A stretch of 64,000 nt of DNA from Geoalkalibacter halelectricus (GCF_025263685.1 NZ_CP092109.1:2295001-2359000), one strand, 5' to 3'; numbered from the stretch's first letter, positions 8,184 through 17,048 are shown. Notes: generated by a model from the letters alone, not told the origin. Translations and numbers: made by a program.

Positions 8184-10018
8184 GGGACCTCCTTGTCAGT
8201 CAAACCTGCCTCGGACAGGGTGAAATAGAAAGTTGCCCCCCGATCCACCTCGGAATCGGCCCAGATGCGCCCTCCGTGCTTGTAGATGATGCGGGCGACG
8301 GTGGCGAGTCCCACTCCGGTCCCGGGAAAATCTTCGATTCGGTGCAGACGCTGGAATGGCACAAAGAGCTTGTCGGCATAGCGCATTTCGAAGCCGACAC
8401 CGTTGTCCCGGACGAAAAAGGTCCGTTCCCGGTCTTCCGACACACACCCGAATTCGATTCGGGGAGCTGCATGTTTACTGCTGTATTTCCAAGCATTTCC
8501 AAGGAGATTATCCAGGGCGATGGACAGCAGCCTGGAATCTCCGTGGGCCTTGAGGTCTGGAGCGATCACGACCTCTGCCCGGTGGTCCGGTTCCAGTTTC
8601 TGGAGTCGCTGTAAGGATTTCTCGGCCAGTTGTCCGAGATCGACGGATTCCCGACTCAACTGCGTGCGCGTTACCCGTGAGAGCTCGAGCATGTCCTCGA
8701 TGAGTTCCCCCATGCGCTGTGCGGCGGACCGAACCCGCCGCAGATAATCGCGGCCGGTATCGTCGAGATTGTCATGGTAGTCCTCCATAAGAGCCTGCGC
8801 AAAACCGTCGATACCCCGCAGAGGGGCCCGCAGGTCGTGCGACACGGAATAGGAAAACGACTCGAGCTCCCTGTTGGCAGCCTCCAGCTGGGCGGTACGG
8901 TCGCGAACCCGCGCCTCAAGAGTCGCATTGAGATTTCGGATCTGCTCTTCGATGCGTTTGCGCTCGGTGATGTCGCGCATAATGGTCGAGAGAAATTTGA
9001 GATTACCCTTCACATCCCGATGGCTGAGAATCACTTGGGACACGGCGATTTCCGATCCGTCGGGAGCGAGCAGGGCGGTATCGCCCGACCAGATTCCCTC
9101 TTTCATCGCGGCGGGAATCCCTTCCTTCAGCACCCGCTCTGCCGCCCATCGCGGATGGAAGCGGGGAATTTCGACTTCCGAGACAGGAATATCTCCGATT
9201 CCCGTCATTTTCCGTCCCCCCTGATTGATGTAGAGGACATTTCCGTCCTCCTCGGCGATGCTCACGAAATCGGTTGTCGCCTCGAGAATTGAAATCAGCC
9301 GATCGCGCTCATGCTCCGCCGACCGCCGCTGATCCACTTCGGCACTGAGGTGCCGGTTCTTCTCGGCCAGATCCCTCATCTGCTCCCGGATCGCCTCCCG
9401 CATCTTGATGAAACTTTGCCCGAGAACCGCGATCTCTTCGGCTCCCGAGGGCTTGATCTCCTGATCGAGTCTGCCGTCCGCCATCGCCCGGGCGGCCTCG
9501 GTGAGATTCTCAATGGGTCTTGTGAGCCCCCGGGCGACGAGGAAGATGACAACTGCCAGACTCAGAACCGAGGCGAGCGACAGGAGGGTCAGATCGATGC
9601 GCGATTGCAACAACCGCTCCTCGATGTTCGCGGTGGTATAAACAATTCGAATCTCGCCCAGTTCATCGATGCCACGCATGATCGGTATTTTGTGCTCGAT
9701 CAAGCGGCAGTTTTTCAAGGGGCACTCACGCTCCACGGTCAGGACGATATCTCCTCGATTCTCCTGTAGATGAATGTGAAGGATGTCAGGGTTCAGCAGA
9801 AAGGAGCTGAAATCCGCCTCCAGCTGTTCAACGTTGCCGTCGTAGAGCGGTCCGGCAGTGATAGAGCCGAGCAGCCGGTTCGTCTCGTCGATGGTAGCCT
9901 GCAATCTAAGGAGGGCGTTCTGCCGCTCATTTTTAAGAAAATAGGCGGCATAAGCGAGATTCGCCACCATGACGACCGCCAGGGCTGCAATGATGATTCT
10001 CGTACGGATGCGCTTCAC
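8180..10018 (-). CDS. Membrane sensor histidine kinase with HAMP and PAS domains
   Basis: With the GTG start used here it has 612 residues: transmembrane helix (about 8-26), a periplasmic domain of roughly 115 residues, second helix (about 144-162), HAMP, a PAS domain with PAC tail (about 240-350), HisKA (SYSVSHDLRAPLRG) and a HATPase domain (NAWKYS, DNGVGF, GTGVGLAT). The layout predicts a sensor of a periplasmic cue. GTG is chosen because it lies four bases after the binding-protein stop and puts KRIRTR directly before the first helix. An ATG at 10057 would add 13 residues and overlap the upstream gene. The kinase ends in a four-base overlap with its receiver. Confidence 0.9.
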   Translation of the reverse strand: MKRIRTRIIIAALAVVMVANLAYAAYFLKNERQNALLRLQATIDETNRLLGSITAGPLYDGNVEQLEADFSSFLLNPDILHIHLQENRGDIVLTVERECPLKNCRLIEHKIPIMRGIDELGEIRIVYTTANIEERLLQSRIDLTLLSLASVLSLAVVIFLVARGLTRPIENLTEAARAMADGRLDQEIKPSGAEEIAVLGQSFIKMREAIREQMRDLAEKNRHLSAEVDQRRSAEHERDRLISILEATTDFVSIAEEDGNVLYINQGGRKMTGIGDIPVSEVEIPRFHPRWAAERVLKEGIPAAMKEGIWSGDTALLAPDGSEIAVSQVILSHRDVKGNLKFLSTIMRDITERKRIEEQIRNLNATLEARVRDRTAQLEAANRELESFSYSVSHDLRAPLRGIDGFAQALMEDYHDNLDDTGRDYLRRVRSAAQRMGELIEDMLELSRVTRTQLSRESVDLGQLAEKSLQRLQKLEPDHRAEVVIAPDLKAHGDSRLLSIALDNLLGNAWKYSSKHAAPRIEFGCVSEDRERTFFVRDNGVGFEMRYADKLFVPFQRLHRIEDFPGTGVGLATVARIIYKHGGRIWADSEVDRGATFYFTLSEAGLTDKEVP

Positions 10019-10022
10019 GGGA

Positions 10023-11567
10023 TTATTCGTTGTCTTCAAAGCGCACCAGATGTTCATAGGCCTCGCGCTGTTTGTCGACGCCGATCCTTGCCGTCAGCTT
10101 GCGCCAGCGCTCGGCGACCTCATCGAGGGCAGCCTGCGGCGTGTCCCGGCCGGTGATGGCACGGTAGACACCGACAGAAAGGAGGTACAGGTATTCCTGA
10201 CCGCGATGAATGCGAAGATCGAGGACCCGGTTGCGGCTTTTGTTCATCTTTTCAAGTGTTTCGATGTAGGAACGGGCCACTACCGGATCCCATCCTGCCC
10301 TTTTGACCCAGAAATTCGCATCCAGGTCAGAAGCCCGAAAGGGGTTGATACCGAATCGACCGATAAGCATGTCGGAGCGGTGATTTTCAGGGTTTGCGAA
10401 GAACCCGAGAAAATTGAAAGCCGCCTCTTGGTGGGGGGTCGAGAGGGGAACGCCTGCAGTCCAACCATAGGCGATGTAGGGGGCATAGTTGACCTCGGGG
10501 AAGAAGTCCCATTGACCAGTTTTTCTATTCCAGACCTTGTGCGATCCCGGAGAAAGGGCTGCGGCAACATTGTTGCGCAGGGGATTGCCCGGTTCCATCG
10601 CCTGAATGAAAGGATCATCCCAGCAGTCTGAAAAGACCGATTCGCCGGAGCCGAAGGATCGAATCACTTCGGGGAAGCTCATCCTCTGCCCCCCTGGAGG
10701 ATAAAGATTCTGTGCGGCGACAAAATCCCGGAGCGCCTCAACGAACCCCGGTGTATTGATCAGAGGCTCCATCGTCTCGAGGTCGAAGTAGAACCCTCCC
10801 TTGACATCGGGATGCTTGGCGTAAGGGGCGGCACGTTTTATAAACTGATTGCCGAGCAGGACATCACTGACGGTGATTTCCGAAATACCGCTGATCGTTC
10901 TCCCGTTCTCGAGCTGCATGCCATGAAAGAAGGCGGCGATTTCCTGCAATTCAGGCCATGTCCTGGGAACCGCAAGCTCACGCCCCGTTTTCTCTTTGAA
11001 CTGAGCGCGATAAAGGGGATTTTCGAGCAGGTCCCTGCGATATTGGAGATAATGGCGATCACCGTCGATCGGCACCTGGTAGACGACGTTCCCCCACTTC
11101 GCCACCTGCCGATAATGTGGGAGGACATCCCGGTATTGCGCCGATGCAAGCATTTCCTGCGGAACCGGATGAAGATAGGGTGCCACGTCTGCCACCCACA
11201 TTGATCCATAGAACAGAATGTCGTACTTCTTCTGGCGCAGACCGAGCATGACCTCCTGGTGCAGCCGGTCGAAGGGGATGTGGTGCAGAATGATGGTGGC
11301 CCCGGTAAGTCGCTCAAATTCGCGCGCATGAAGTTCGGCGGGCTCACCCAGAACCGGCTTTTCATGCACCAGGACATGGAGGGTGACCCCCTTGTAATTC
11401 TTCCCGGCGATGGTCGCATGGGAGTAGGGATCTGCAGCGGCTCCCGCGAAAGCGGGTGGAACGGCAATGAGCGCCGCCGCTCCCCAGGCGAGGAGTATGG
11501 ACTTCACTGCATGGAAGGGTGTGCTCTTTTCGGGGTTTGGCGCACCTCTTCCGGTCCAGATCTTCAT
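10023..11567 (-). CDS. Periplasmic extracellular solute-binding protein (family 1 type)
   Basis: A protein of 514 residues with a signal-like N-terminus (ILLAWGAAALIAVPPAFAGA, residues about 23-42) and the two-lobe pattern of ABC sugar-type binding proteins: VTLHVLVHEKP, GATIILHHIPFDRLHQEVML, YDILFYGSMWVADV, PRTWPELQEIAAFF and SYIETLEKMN. It is longer than the usual 420 residues or so. AGGAGG before the ATG at 11567 decides the start. No permease or ATPase gene is near. Instead the next gene, four bases on, is a kinase with a periplasmic domain, so the protein probably presents a ligand to the kinase rather than feeding transport. The ligand is unknown; a carbohydrate or polyol is a family-level guess. 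Confidence 0.85.
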   Translation of the reverse strand: MKIWTGRGAPNPEKSTPFHAVKSILLAWGAAALIAVPPAFAGAAADPYSHATIAGKNYKGVTLHVLVHEKPVLGEPAELHAREFERLTGATIILHHIPFDRLHQEVMLGLRQKKYDILFYGSMWVADVAPYLHPVPQEMLASAQYRDVLPHYRQVAKWGNVVYQVPIDGDRHYLQYRRDLLENPLYRAQFKEKTGRELAVPRTWPELQEIAAFFHGMQLENGRTISGISEITVSDVLLGNQFIKRAAPYAKHPDVKGGFYFDLETMEPLINTPGFVEALRDFVAAQNLYPPGGQRMSFPEVIRSFGSGESVFSDCWDDPFIQAMEPGNPLRNNVAAALSPGSHKVWNRKTGQWDFFPEVNYAPYIAYGWTAGVPLSTPHQEAAFNFLGFFANPENHRSDMLIGRFGINPFRASDLDANFWVKRAGWDPVVARSYIETLEKMNKSRNRVLDLRIHRGQEYLYLLSVGVYRAITGRDTPQAALDEVAERWRKLTARIGVDKQREAYEHLVRFEDNE

Positions 11568-11734
11568 CGGTCGGCCTCCTCTTGAAACCCGGGACAATAA
11601 CTTGACCCGGGTGAAAACATTTCAGCGAAATGACAGACAGGGCCGTCAATTCCCCTCACAGAATAAAGGGGCTCAAATACTCCCTTTGAAAAACAAAACG
11701 AAACGCGCCTGTACAGTGGTCAATGGCGAATAGC

Positions 11735-11752
11735 TTGCCAGATTTGCGCCAA
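11735..11752 (-). promoter_or_regulatory. Possible sigma-54 promoter of the binding protein-kinase operon
   Basis: On the minus strand TTGGCGCAAATCTGGCAA has GG and GC exactly ten bases apart and a good -24 half. The -12 half is TGGCA rather than TTGCA. It lies about 170 bases before the operon start. Treat it as a weak candidate. Confidence 0.2.
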
Positions 11753-11803
11753 TTATGCCGATTGAGCTGGCACGTCTGCAACAAGTTTCGCAAAATCATC
11801 AAA

Positions 11804-12088
11804 TCACCGGCGTAAGGCTTGCAATGTTGCAAATTCTGCAAGGATTTTCTTTATGTTCACCATTCTCGGTAGCCTAATAGATTGCAAGCCATGAGCCCGA
11901 CCTCGTCTGTCCGGCAGGATAGAGGGACGGCCGGTGTGAGAGTAGATGGCAAAAAAATGAGCGGACAACTGCTTGAGCGCGGCATCGACCATGGCCTTGA
12001 TGGGGCGCAAGGGATGATCCTTGGGAACCATAGCCTCCGGGGAGAGATAGTAGCACATGGACTGGGTTGATTCTTTCTCGCTGCGCAT
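11804..12088 (-). pseudogene. Transposase N-terminal remnant (IS5/IS1182-like, DUF772 type)
   Basis: The frame begins with the typical opening of DUF772-type transposases: YLSPEAMVPKDHPLRPIKAM, then VDAALKQLS and TGRPSI. After TGRPSI, where intact relatives continue with PPE.LLRALLLQ, the reading becomes unrelated and runs to an early stop, so the frame is shifted or lost near 11910. No DDE catalytic core exists. The IS has lost most of its length, and no clear terminal repeats were found. It sits between the sensing operon and the FKBP gene. Confidence 0.7.
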
Positions 12089-12261
12089 AAAAATCTATTG
12101 CAATAACTGTGAGAAACTGGTTACCGCTAAGCCGATGCCCAGGAGGGAGTTGGTATTGGTGATAAGCGGCCTGCTTGTTTGCACCGACCATGGAATAAGC
12201 AGGGACTGTGCCGTTCCTCATTGCAGATGTCGTCCGAAAAATCACCACCTCCAAGACAAAT

Positions 12262-12295
12262 AAAGGCCCAGCCTGTTTTTACAGGCTGGGCCTTT
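12262..12295. terminator. Bidirectional hairpin terminator
   Basis: A perfect 15-bp stem (AAAGGCCCAGCCTGT and its complement) closes a TTTT loop and is flanked by A and T runs on either side, so it can stop transcription both ways. It isolates the IS remnant from the FKBP gene. Confidence 0.8.
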
Positions 12296-12472
12296 CCAAA
12301 AAGTTGTTCTGCGTTGCGATCTTGCTTTGCCTTGGGATTTATAGCGCGCTCAGAACGACCATTTTTGTAGTTACCCGGTCACTACCCATAATTCCGCCGC
12401 CCGCCCCAGCCTTAACGTGCTTTATTTTCCGCTTTCTGAGGCGACCCCATTTAGATCTTTGTGGTAGAAAAT

Positions 12473-12501
12473 GAAATAGCCTGCCGTTGGCAGGCTATTT
12501 C
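12473..12501 (-). terminator. Terminator of the FKBP gene
   Basis: A 13-bp stem (GAAATAGCCTGCC and complement) with a three-base loop lies 25 bases past the FKBP stop, followed on the minus strand by a T-rich tail (TTTC, ATTTTC). Confidence 0.75.
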
Positions 12502-12525
12502 GGTTCTCAAGCGTTTCAATAATAT

Positions 12526-13047
12526 TTACTGCCCGGGGAGGATTTCGAGCAGTTTGAAGTCAAAGTTCAAGGCATTGCCCGCCAGGGGATGATTCCCGTC
12601 CAGAGTAATGCTGTCGGCGTTTACCGCCGCCACCCACACCGGAAAGCCCTCATCCTCGTCCTCGCCCTCATCTCCGGCGAGTTCGAGCATTTCGCCCTCT
12701 TCGGGGTCCATGCCGGGCGGCAGGTCGCTGCGCGGCACCTCGAAGACCATCTCGTCGTTGCGCTCGCCGTAGGCGTCGGCGGCTTCCAACCGCACGTTGC
12801 GGCTTTCTCCGGGACTCATCCCGATAATGGCCTGCTCAAGTGCGGGGAACACCTCGCCCGCGCCGATGGTGAATTCAAGGGGCTCGGGCTCGCAGCCGCA
12901 GTCATCGGCGGCGTGGCCGCATTCATCTTCCGGGGTGCAACCGCAATCATCGTCAATGCATTCTTCGGAGGATTCGAAAATCGTTCCGTCATCAAGTCGG
13001 CCGACAAAATGAAGTCTGACCCGGTCGCCGGATTTGGCTTGGGACAT
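12526..13047 (-). CDS. FKBP-type (SlyD-like) peptidyl-prolyl isomerase with Cys-rich insert
   Basis: A cytosolic proline isomerase and chaperone of 173 residues. The FKBP frame is visible: GDRVRLHFVGRLDDGTIFES, LEFTIGAGEVFPALEQAI, GMSPGESRNVRLEAADAYGE, the insert-in-flap segment, and NHPLAGNALNFDFKLLEI, the standard SlyD-like ending. Between residues 30 and 52, inside the first loop, lies an extra stretch of six Cys plus His and many Asp/Glu (CIDDDCGC, DECGH, DDCGC) absent from ordinary SlyD. Ordinary SlyD carries its metal-binding His/Cys tail at the C-terminus, and here that tail is missing. The insert looks like a relocated metal-binding site, which is an inference. The gene stands alone with its own terminator. 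Confidence 0.88.
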   Translation of the reverse strand: MSQAKSGDRVRLHFVGRLDDGTIFESSEECIDDDCGCTPEDECGHAADDCGCEPEPLEFTIGAGEVFPALEQAIIGMSPGESRNVRLEAADAYGERNDEMVFEVPRSDLPPGMDPEEGEMLELAGDEGEDEDEGFPVWVAAVNADSITLDGNHPLAGNALNFDFKLLEILPGQ

Positions 13048-13163
13048 GGTTTGGTCCTTTCCATACGTGTCAATTGTTGATCTGGCGAATCCTAACGCAT
13101 CTGCCTTCGCGGGGGCAAGAGAAGTCTGAAAAAAAGCTTAAGCCTGAGTAAGCTGTGCAGCAT

Positions 13164-13266
13164 GGGATCGCAACCCCCATGGCAAGGGGCGCTTTTCGCC
13201 GTCCATGGCCGCTTGACCGGCGCCATCCCTGGCGCCAGACACCCTCGCCATGGGGGCTGCGACCCC
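13164..13266. repeat. Long imperfect inverted repeat
   Basis: Arms at 13164-13183 and 13247-13266 (20 bases, two mismatches, GGGATCGCAACCCCCATGGC type) enclose about 63 bases that hold two GGCGCC palindromes (13219 and 13231). It lies between two minus-strand genes and could be an extragenic palindromic element or a miniature transposon relic. No gene is seen in it. Confidence 0.5.
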
Positions 13267-13308
13267 ACACCCGGCGGACTGGATGCAGGCCTGGATCCGT
13301 TCTTAAAA

Positions 13309-13722
13309 TCAAGCTGTTTCCCGGGTAGGGAGTTTGAGCAGGTGAATGGTGACGCAGGTGGCGATGAAAAACAGCAAGACCTTGACCCAGGCCAAGGGCA
13401 CGACCAGCAGCGCCGAGATGGAGATGCTCACCCACAGGAGGCTGATGGCGCTGACCTTGGCGCGCAGAGGGATGCCCTCGCCTTCGAGGTAGCCGTTGAT
13501 CATCGGTCCCAAGCGGGGGTGGCCGGTCAGCCAGATGTAGAATTTCTCGGAGCTGCGGGCGAAGCAGGCCGCGGCCAACAGCAGCAGGGGAACGGTCGGC
13601 AGCAAGGGCAGAAAAATACCGAGGATGCCGAGGCCGGTGCTGAGAAATCCGGCGCAAAGCAGCAGCAGTTTCAGCGCTTTGGTGCGCAGCGGTTCGGGAG
13701 TTGTGGGGGAGGTCTGGTTCAT
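13309..13722 (-). CDS. DUF454 (YbaN-like) small inner-membrane protein
   Basis: A protein of 137 residues with the DUF454 layout: a first hydrophobic stretch (LLLLCAGFLSTGLGILGIFL), the conserved LPLLPTVPLLLLAAACFARS, SSEKFYIWLTGHPRLGPMIN, then two further helices. The ATG at 13722 is chosen because AAGGGG precedes it; the eight codons upstream begin only with a TTG. YbaN-type proteins are inner-membrane proteins of unknown function, often near haem or respiratory genes. The neighbours here (FKBP, fumarase) give no firm hint. Confidence 0.85.
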   Translation of the reverse strand: MNQTSPTTPEPLRTKALKLLLLCAGFLSTGLGILGIFLPLLPTVPLLLLAAACFARSSEKFYIWLTGHPRLGPMINGYLEGEGIPLRAKVSAISLLWVSISISALLVVPLAWVKVLLFFIATCVTIHLLKLPTRETA

Positions 13723-13903
13723 TTGCCCCTTCGTAAAAGCAAGCAAAAATCAATTGGACGCAGATTTTCAGGATGAACACGGATAAAGCGAAAAAAACCG
13801 AGAAGATCAAGGATCTAAAGGGGACATGCGCATCCTGAATTTATCGGTTATCAGGATTATATAACAGATCCTGGCCGGGAAGTTATTGACATGGGTCAAA
13901 AAA

Positions 13904-13935
13904 ACAGCCCCGGAAGCACGGGCTCCCGGGGCTGT
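13904..13935 (-). terminator. Terminator of the fumarase gene
   Basis: A 10-bp stem (ACAGCCCCGG with CCGGGGCTGT) lies 20 bases after the fumarase stop and runs, on the minus strand, into seven T residues. It is a clear Rho-independent terminator. Confidence 0.9.
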
Positions 13936-13955
13936 CGAGCGGTCAGGGCTTGGGA

Positions 13956-15575
13956 TCAGCAGCCGAGCTGCTTGAAGAAGTCGTTGCCCTTGTCATCGAC
14001 CAGGATGAAGGCGGGGAAGTCGACCACTTCGATCTTCCATACGGCTTCCATGCCCAGTTCTGGATAGTCGATGCATTCGACCTTCTTGATGTTCTCCTCG
14101 GCAAGCAGGGCGGCCGGGCCGCCGATGGAGCCGAGATAGAAGCCGCCGTGCTTCTTGCAGGCGTCGGTGACCTGCTGGCTGCGATTGCCCTTGGCGATCA
14201 TGATCAGCGAGCCGCCGTTGCTCTGCAGCAGATCGACGTAGCTGTCCATGCGGCCGGCGGTGGTGGGGCCGAAGGAGCCGGACGGTTTGCCCGGGGGCGT
14301 CTTTGCCGGACCGGCGTAGTAGATGGGGTGCTTCTTGAGGTAATCGGGCAGCGGCTTGCCGGCGTCGAGCAGTTCCTTGAACTTGGCGTGGGCGATGTCG
14401 CGCCCGACGACGATGGTGCCGGTGAGCAGCAGCGGCGTGGCCACCGGATGCTTGGTCAATTCGGCGAGAATCGCATCCATGGGCTGGTTGAGATCGATCT
14501 TGACGCCATGGTCATGCTTGCGGCGGTAGGCGTCGGGAATCAGGCGGCCGGGATTGCTGTCCATTTCCTCGACCCACAGGCCCTGCTTGTTGATCTTGGC
14601 CTTGATGTTGCGGTCGGCCGAGCAGGATACGCCCATACCCACCGGGCAGGATGCGCCGTGGCGGGGCAGGCGGATGACGCGGATATCGTGGGCGAAATAC
14701 TTGCCGCCGAACTGGGCGCCGATGCCGAGCTTCTGCGCGGCCTTGAGGAGTTTTTCCTCGAGTTCCACATCGCGGAAGGCCTGGCCGTGCTCGTTGCCCT
14801 TGGTGGGCAGGGAATCATAATACTTGGTGGAGGCGAGCTTCACCGTCTTGAGGCAGCTTTCGGCCGAGGTGCCGCCGACGGCAAAGGCGATGTGATAAGG
14901 CGGGCAGGCGGCGGTGCCCAGGGATTTCATTTTCTCGACGAGGAACTTTTCAAGCTTCTCGGGGGTCAGCAGGGCCTTGGTTTCCTGATAAAGCATGGTC
15001 TTGTTGGCACTGCCGCCGCCCTTGGCGACGAAGAGAAATTTGTACTCACTGCCCTCGGCGGCATAAAGATCGATCTGGGCGGGCAGGTTGGTGCCGGTGT
15101 TCTTCTCGGCGTACATGTCGAGGGCCACGGTCTGGGAGTAGCGCAGGTTTTCCTCGGTGTAGGTCTTGAACACGCCCTGGGAGAGCATCTCGGCGTCGTT
15201 GCAGCCGGTCCACACGTTCTGGCCCTTTTTGCCGACGATAGTGGCGGTGCCGGTATCCTGGCAGAAGGGCAGCTCGAAATTGGCCGAGACTTCGGCGTTG
15301 CGCAGAAAGGCGATGGCCACGCCCTTGTCGTTCATGGAGGCTTCGGGGTCGGAGAGAATCTTGGCCACCTGCTCGTTGTGCTCGGGGCGCAGCAGGAAGG
15401 AGACGTCGCGGAAGGCTTGATTGGCGAGCACGCTCAGGCCTTCGGGCGCCACTTTGAGAACTTCCTGGCCGTCGAAATTGGCGACGCTGACGTACTTCTG
15501 CGAGTCGGGAAGGAGGCGGTACTTGGTTTCGTCCTTGCCCAGCGGAAAAGGTTCCTGGTACACGAAATCCGGCAT
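13956..15575 (-). CDS. fumA: Fumarate hydratase, class I (iron-sulfur)
   Basis: Interconverts fumarate and malate in the TCA cycle. The 539 residues match the single-chain class I enzyme, which uses an oxygen-sensitive [4Fe-4S] cluster. Family landmarks are [10 protein letters not shown] with the first cluster Cys (about residue 100), the central [10 protein letters not shown] segment with [16 protein letters not shown] before it, and [20 protein letters not shown] in the C-terminal beta domain. The chosen ATG at 15575 is preceded by AAAGGAG; an in-frame ATG seven codons earlier overlaps that ribosome site. The gene has its own promoter and terminator and is divergent from the thiolase gene. 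Class I enzymes are usual in anaerobic or microaerobic metal reducers. Confidence 0.95.
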   Translation of the reverse strand: MPDFVYQEPFPLGKDETKYRLLPDSQKYVSVANFDGQEVLKVAPEGLSVLANQAFRDVSFLLRPEHNEQVAKILSDPEASMNDKGVAIAFLRNAEVSANFELPFCQDTGTATIVGKKGQNVWTGCNDAEMLSQGVFKTYTEENLRYSQTVALDMYAEKNTGTNLPAQIDLYAAEGSEYKFLFVAKGGGSANKTMLYQETKALLTPEKLEKFLVEKMKSLGTAACPPYHIAFAVGGTSAESCLKTVKLASTKYYDSLPTKGNEHGQAFRDVELEEKLLKAAQKLGIGAQFGGKYFAHDIRVIRLPRHGASCPVGMGVSCSADRNIKAKINKQGLWVEEMDSNPGRLIPDAYRRKHDHGVKIDLNQPMDAILAELTKHPVATPLLLTGTIVVGRDIAHAKFKELLDAGKPLPDYLKKHPIYYAGPAKTPPGKPSGSFGPTTAGRMDSYVDLLQSNGGSLIMIAKGNRSQQVTDACKKHGGFYLGSIGGPAALLAEENIKKVECIDYPELGMEAVWKIEVVDFPAFILVDDKGNDFFKQLGC

Positions 15576-15659
15576 CTTCTTCTCTCCTTTACTCATGGGA
15601 ATTGTAGGCGGCGGCGCCGCGCAACGCAGGCGCCGCCCATCGAACCTTGCGCGATCGTT

Positions 15660-15688
15660 ATTATATATACTGTATACACTCTTGTCGA
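15660..15688 (-). promoter_or_regulatory. Sigma-70 promoter of fumarase with palindrome in the spacer
   Basis: Read on the minus strand, TCGACA and TATAAT are exactly 17 bases apart, giving a start about 78 bases before the ATG. The spacer carries TATAC-A-GTATA, an 11-base inverted repeat placed where a repressor would block polymerase. A perfect TATAAT for the divergent thiolase gene also occurs at 15727-15732 on the plus strand, without a good -35 box. Confidence 0.6.
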
Positions 15689-15779
15689 CCTTTTAGACGT
15701 GTTTTCCCATTGTGAATCAGGCAGGTTATAATTGATGTCAGGGCAAGATTCCACCATATCCGCGAAAAGGACCGAATCC

Positions 15780-17033
15780 ATGAGCGATCATTCACCACGC
15801 ACGGCAATTGTCGGCGGCATGCGCACCCCCTTCGTCAAGGCCGGTGGACCCTTTCGCCATCTGGATCCCCTGCGGCTCTCCAGCCATGCGGTGCGGGGCC
15901 TGCTTGAGCGTTTCGCCCTGGACCCCGCCCAGGTTGAGCGACTGGTATGGGGCCGGGTCATTCATGATCCACGCATCTCCAACCTGGCGCGGGAGATTGT
16001 CTTTGACCTTAAACTTCCGGCGGCAATTCACGCCGAACTGGTATCCAACAATTGCATCACCGGCATTCATGCCGTGGCGGCGATTTCCACGGCCATCGCC
16101 GGCGGGCAGTGCGACATCGGCATCGCCGGCGGAGTGGAGTCCATGTCCAATCCGCCGGTGCTGTTCAGCCGCGAGGCGGGAAGGCTGTTTGTCGATGCAG
16201 CCATGAGCAAGACCTTAGCTGATCGCCTGAAAATTCTGGCCCAATTGCGCCCGCGCCATTTCAAGCCGCGCGCCCTGGGTTTCAAGGAACCCTCCACCGG
16301 CCTGACCATGGGTGAGCATGCCGAAATTTCGGCGAAACAGTGGCAGATCACGCGCCGCGAGCAGGACGAAGTCGCCCTGCGCAGTCATCAGCGCGCCGCC
16401 GCCGCCACCCAGGACGGCCGGCTGAAGGCGGAGATATTTCCTTTGGAGGGCGTGGATCAGGATACCCTGGTGCGCGGCGATACCAGCCTGGAAAAACTTG
16501 CGCGCCTGGCGCCGGTGTTTGATCGTAGTGCGGCGGGGACCATCAGCGCCGGCAATTCCAGTCCCCTGACCGATGGGGCCTCGGCCCTGCTGCTGGTGTC
16601 CGAGGAGCGGGCCGCGCAACTCGGTCTGAAGGTTTTGGCTTATATCAAGGCGGTGGAGTTTGCGGCCATCGACCCGGCCGACGGGTTGCTGATGGCTCCG
16701 GCGGTGGCGGTGCCGCGCCTGTTGCGGCGCGTCGGCCTGAGCTTGGAGCAAATGGATCTGATCGAAATCCACGAAGCCTTCGGTGCGCAGGTGGCCTGCA
16801 ATCTCAAGGCCTGGGAGCAGGGTTGGAAAGAGACGGCCATCGGCCGGGCCGCCGTGGAAAAACTCAATGTCCTGGGCAGTTCCATCGCCGTCGGCCATCC
16901 CTTTGGCGCCACCGGCACGCGCATTCTCACCACTTTGGCTAACGAAATGGCGCGCCGCGAGGCCAAATACGGCCTGGCGTCCATCTGCGCGGCGGGCGCC
17001 ATGGCGGCGGCGGTCATCCTGGAACGGCCCTGA
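15780..17033 (+). CDS. Acetyl-CoA acetyltransferase / 3-ketoacyl-CoA thiolase (FadI-like)
   Basis: A thiolase of 417 residues that joins or cleaves acyl-CoA thioesters at the acetyl-CoA step. The nucleophilic Cys sits in SNNCITGIHA (about residue 90), the general-base His in EIHEAFGAQVACN, and the second active-site Cys near the end in SICAAGAMAAA. GHPFGATGTR and GGVESMSN are also standard. The substitution pattern (HEAFGAQ, FKEPSTGLTMGEHAE) resembles the FadI-type anaerobic beta-oxidation branch. The ATG at 15780 follows AAGGA; an earlier ATG lies 16 codons upstream. No hydratase/dehydrogenase partner is next to it, so its direction (fatty acid breakdown or acetyl-CoA condensation) is open. 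Confidence 0.9.
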   Translation: MSDHSPRTAIVGGMRTPFVKAGGPFRHLDPLRLSSHAVRGLLERFALDPAQVERLVWGRVIHDPRISNLAREIVFDLKLPAAIHAELVSNNCITGIHAVAAISTAIAGGQCDIGIAGGVESMSNPPVLFSREAGRLFVDAAMSKTLADRLKILAQLRPRHFKPRALGFKEPSTGLTMGEHAEISAKQWQITRREQDEVALRSHQRAAAATQDGRLKAEIFPLEGVDQDTLVRGDTSLEKLARLAPVFDRSAAGTISAGNSSPLTDGASALLLVSEERAAQLGLKVLAYIKAVEFAAIDPADGLLMAPAVAVPRLLRRVGLSLEQMDLIEIHEAFGAQVACNLKAWEQGWKETAIGRAAVEKLNVLGSSIAVGHPFGATGTRILTTLANEMARREAKYGLASICAAGAMAAAVILERP

Positions 17034-17048
17034 CGCGAAATACCTTTC

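Noticed and set aside
13950-15731. 593-codon plus-strand frame over the fumarase gene
   Set aside because: It is Gly/Val/Leu-rich without motif and mirrors the fumarase codons; fumarase has its own promoter and terminator on the other strand.
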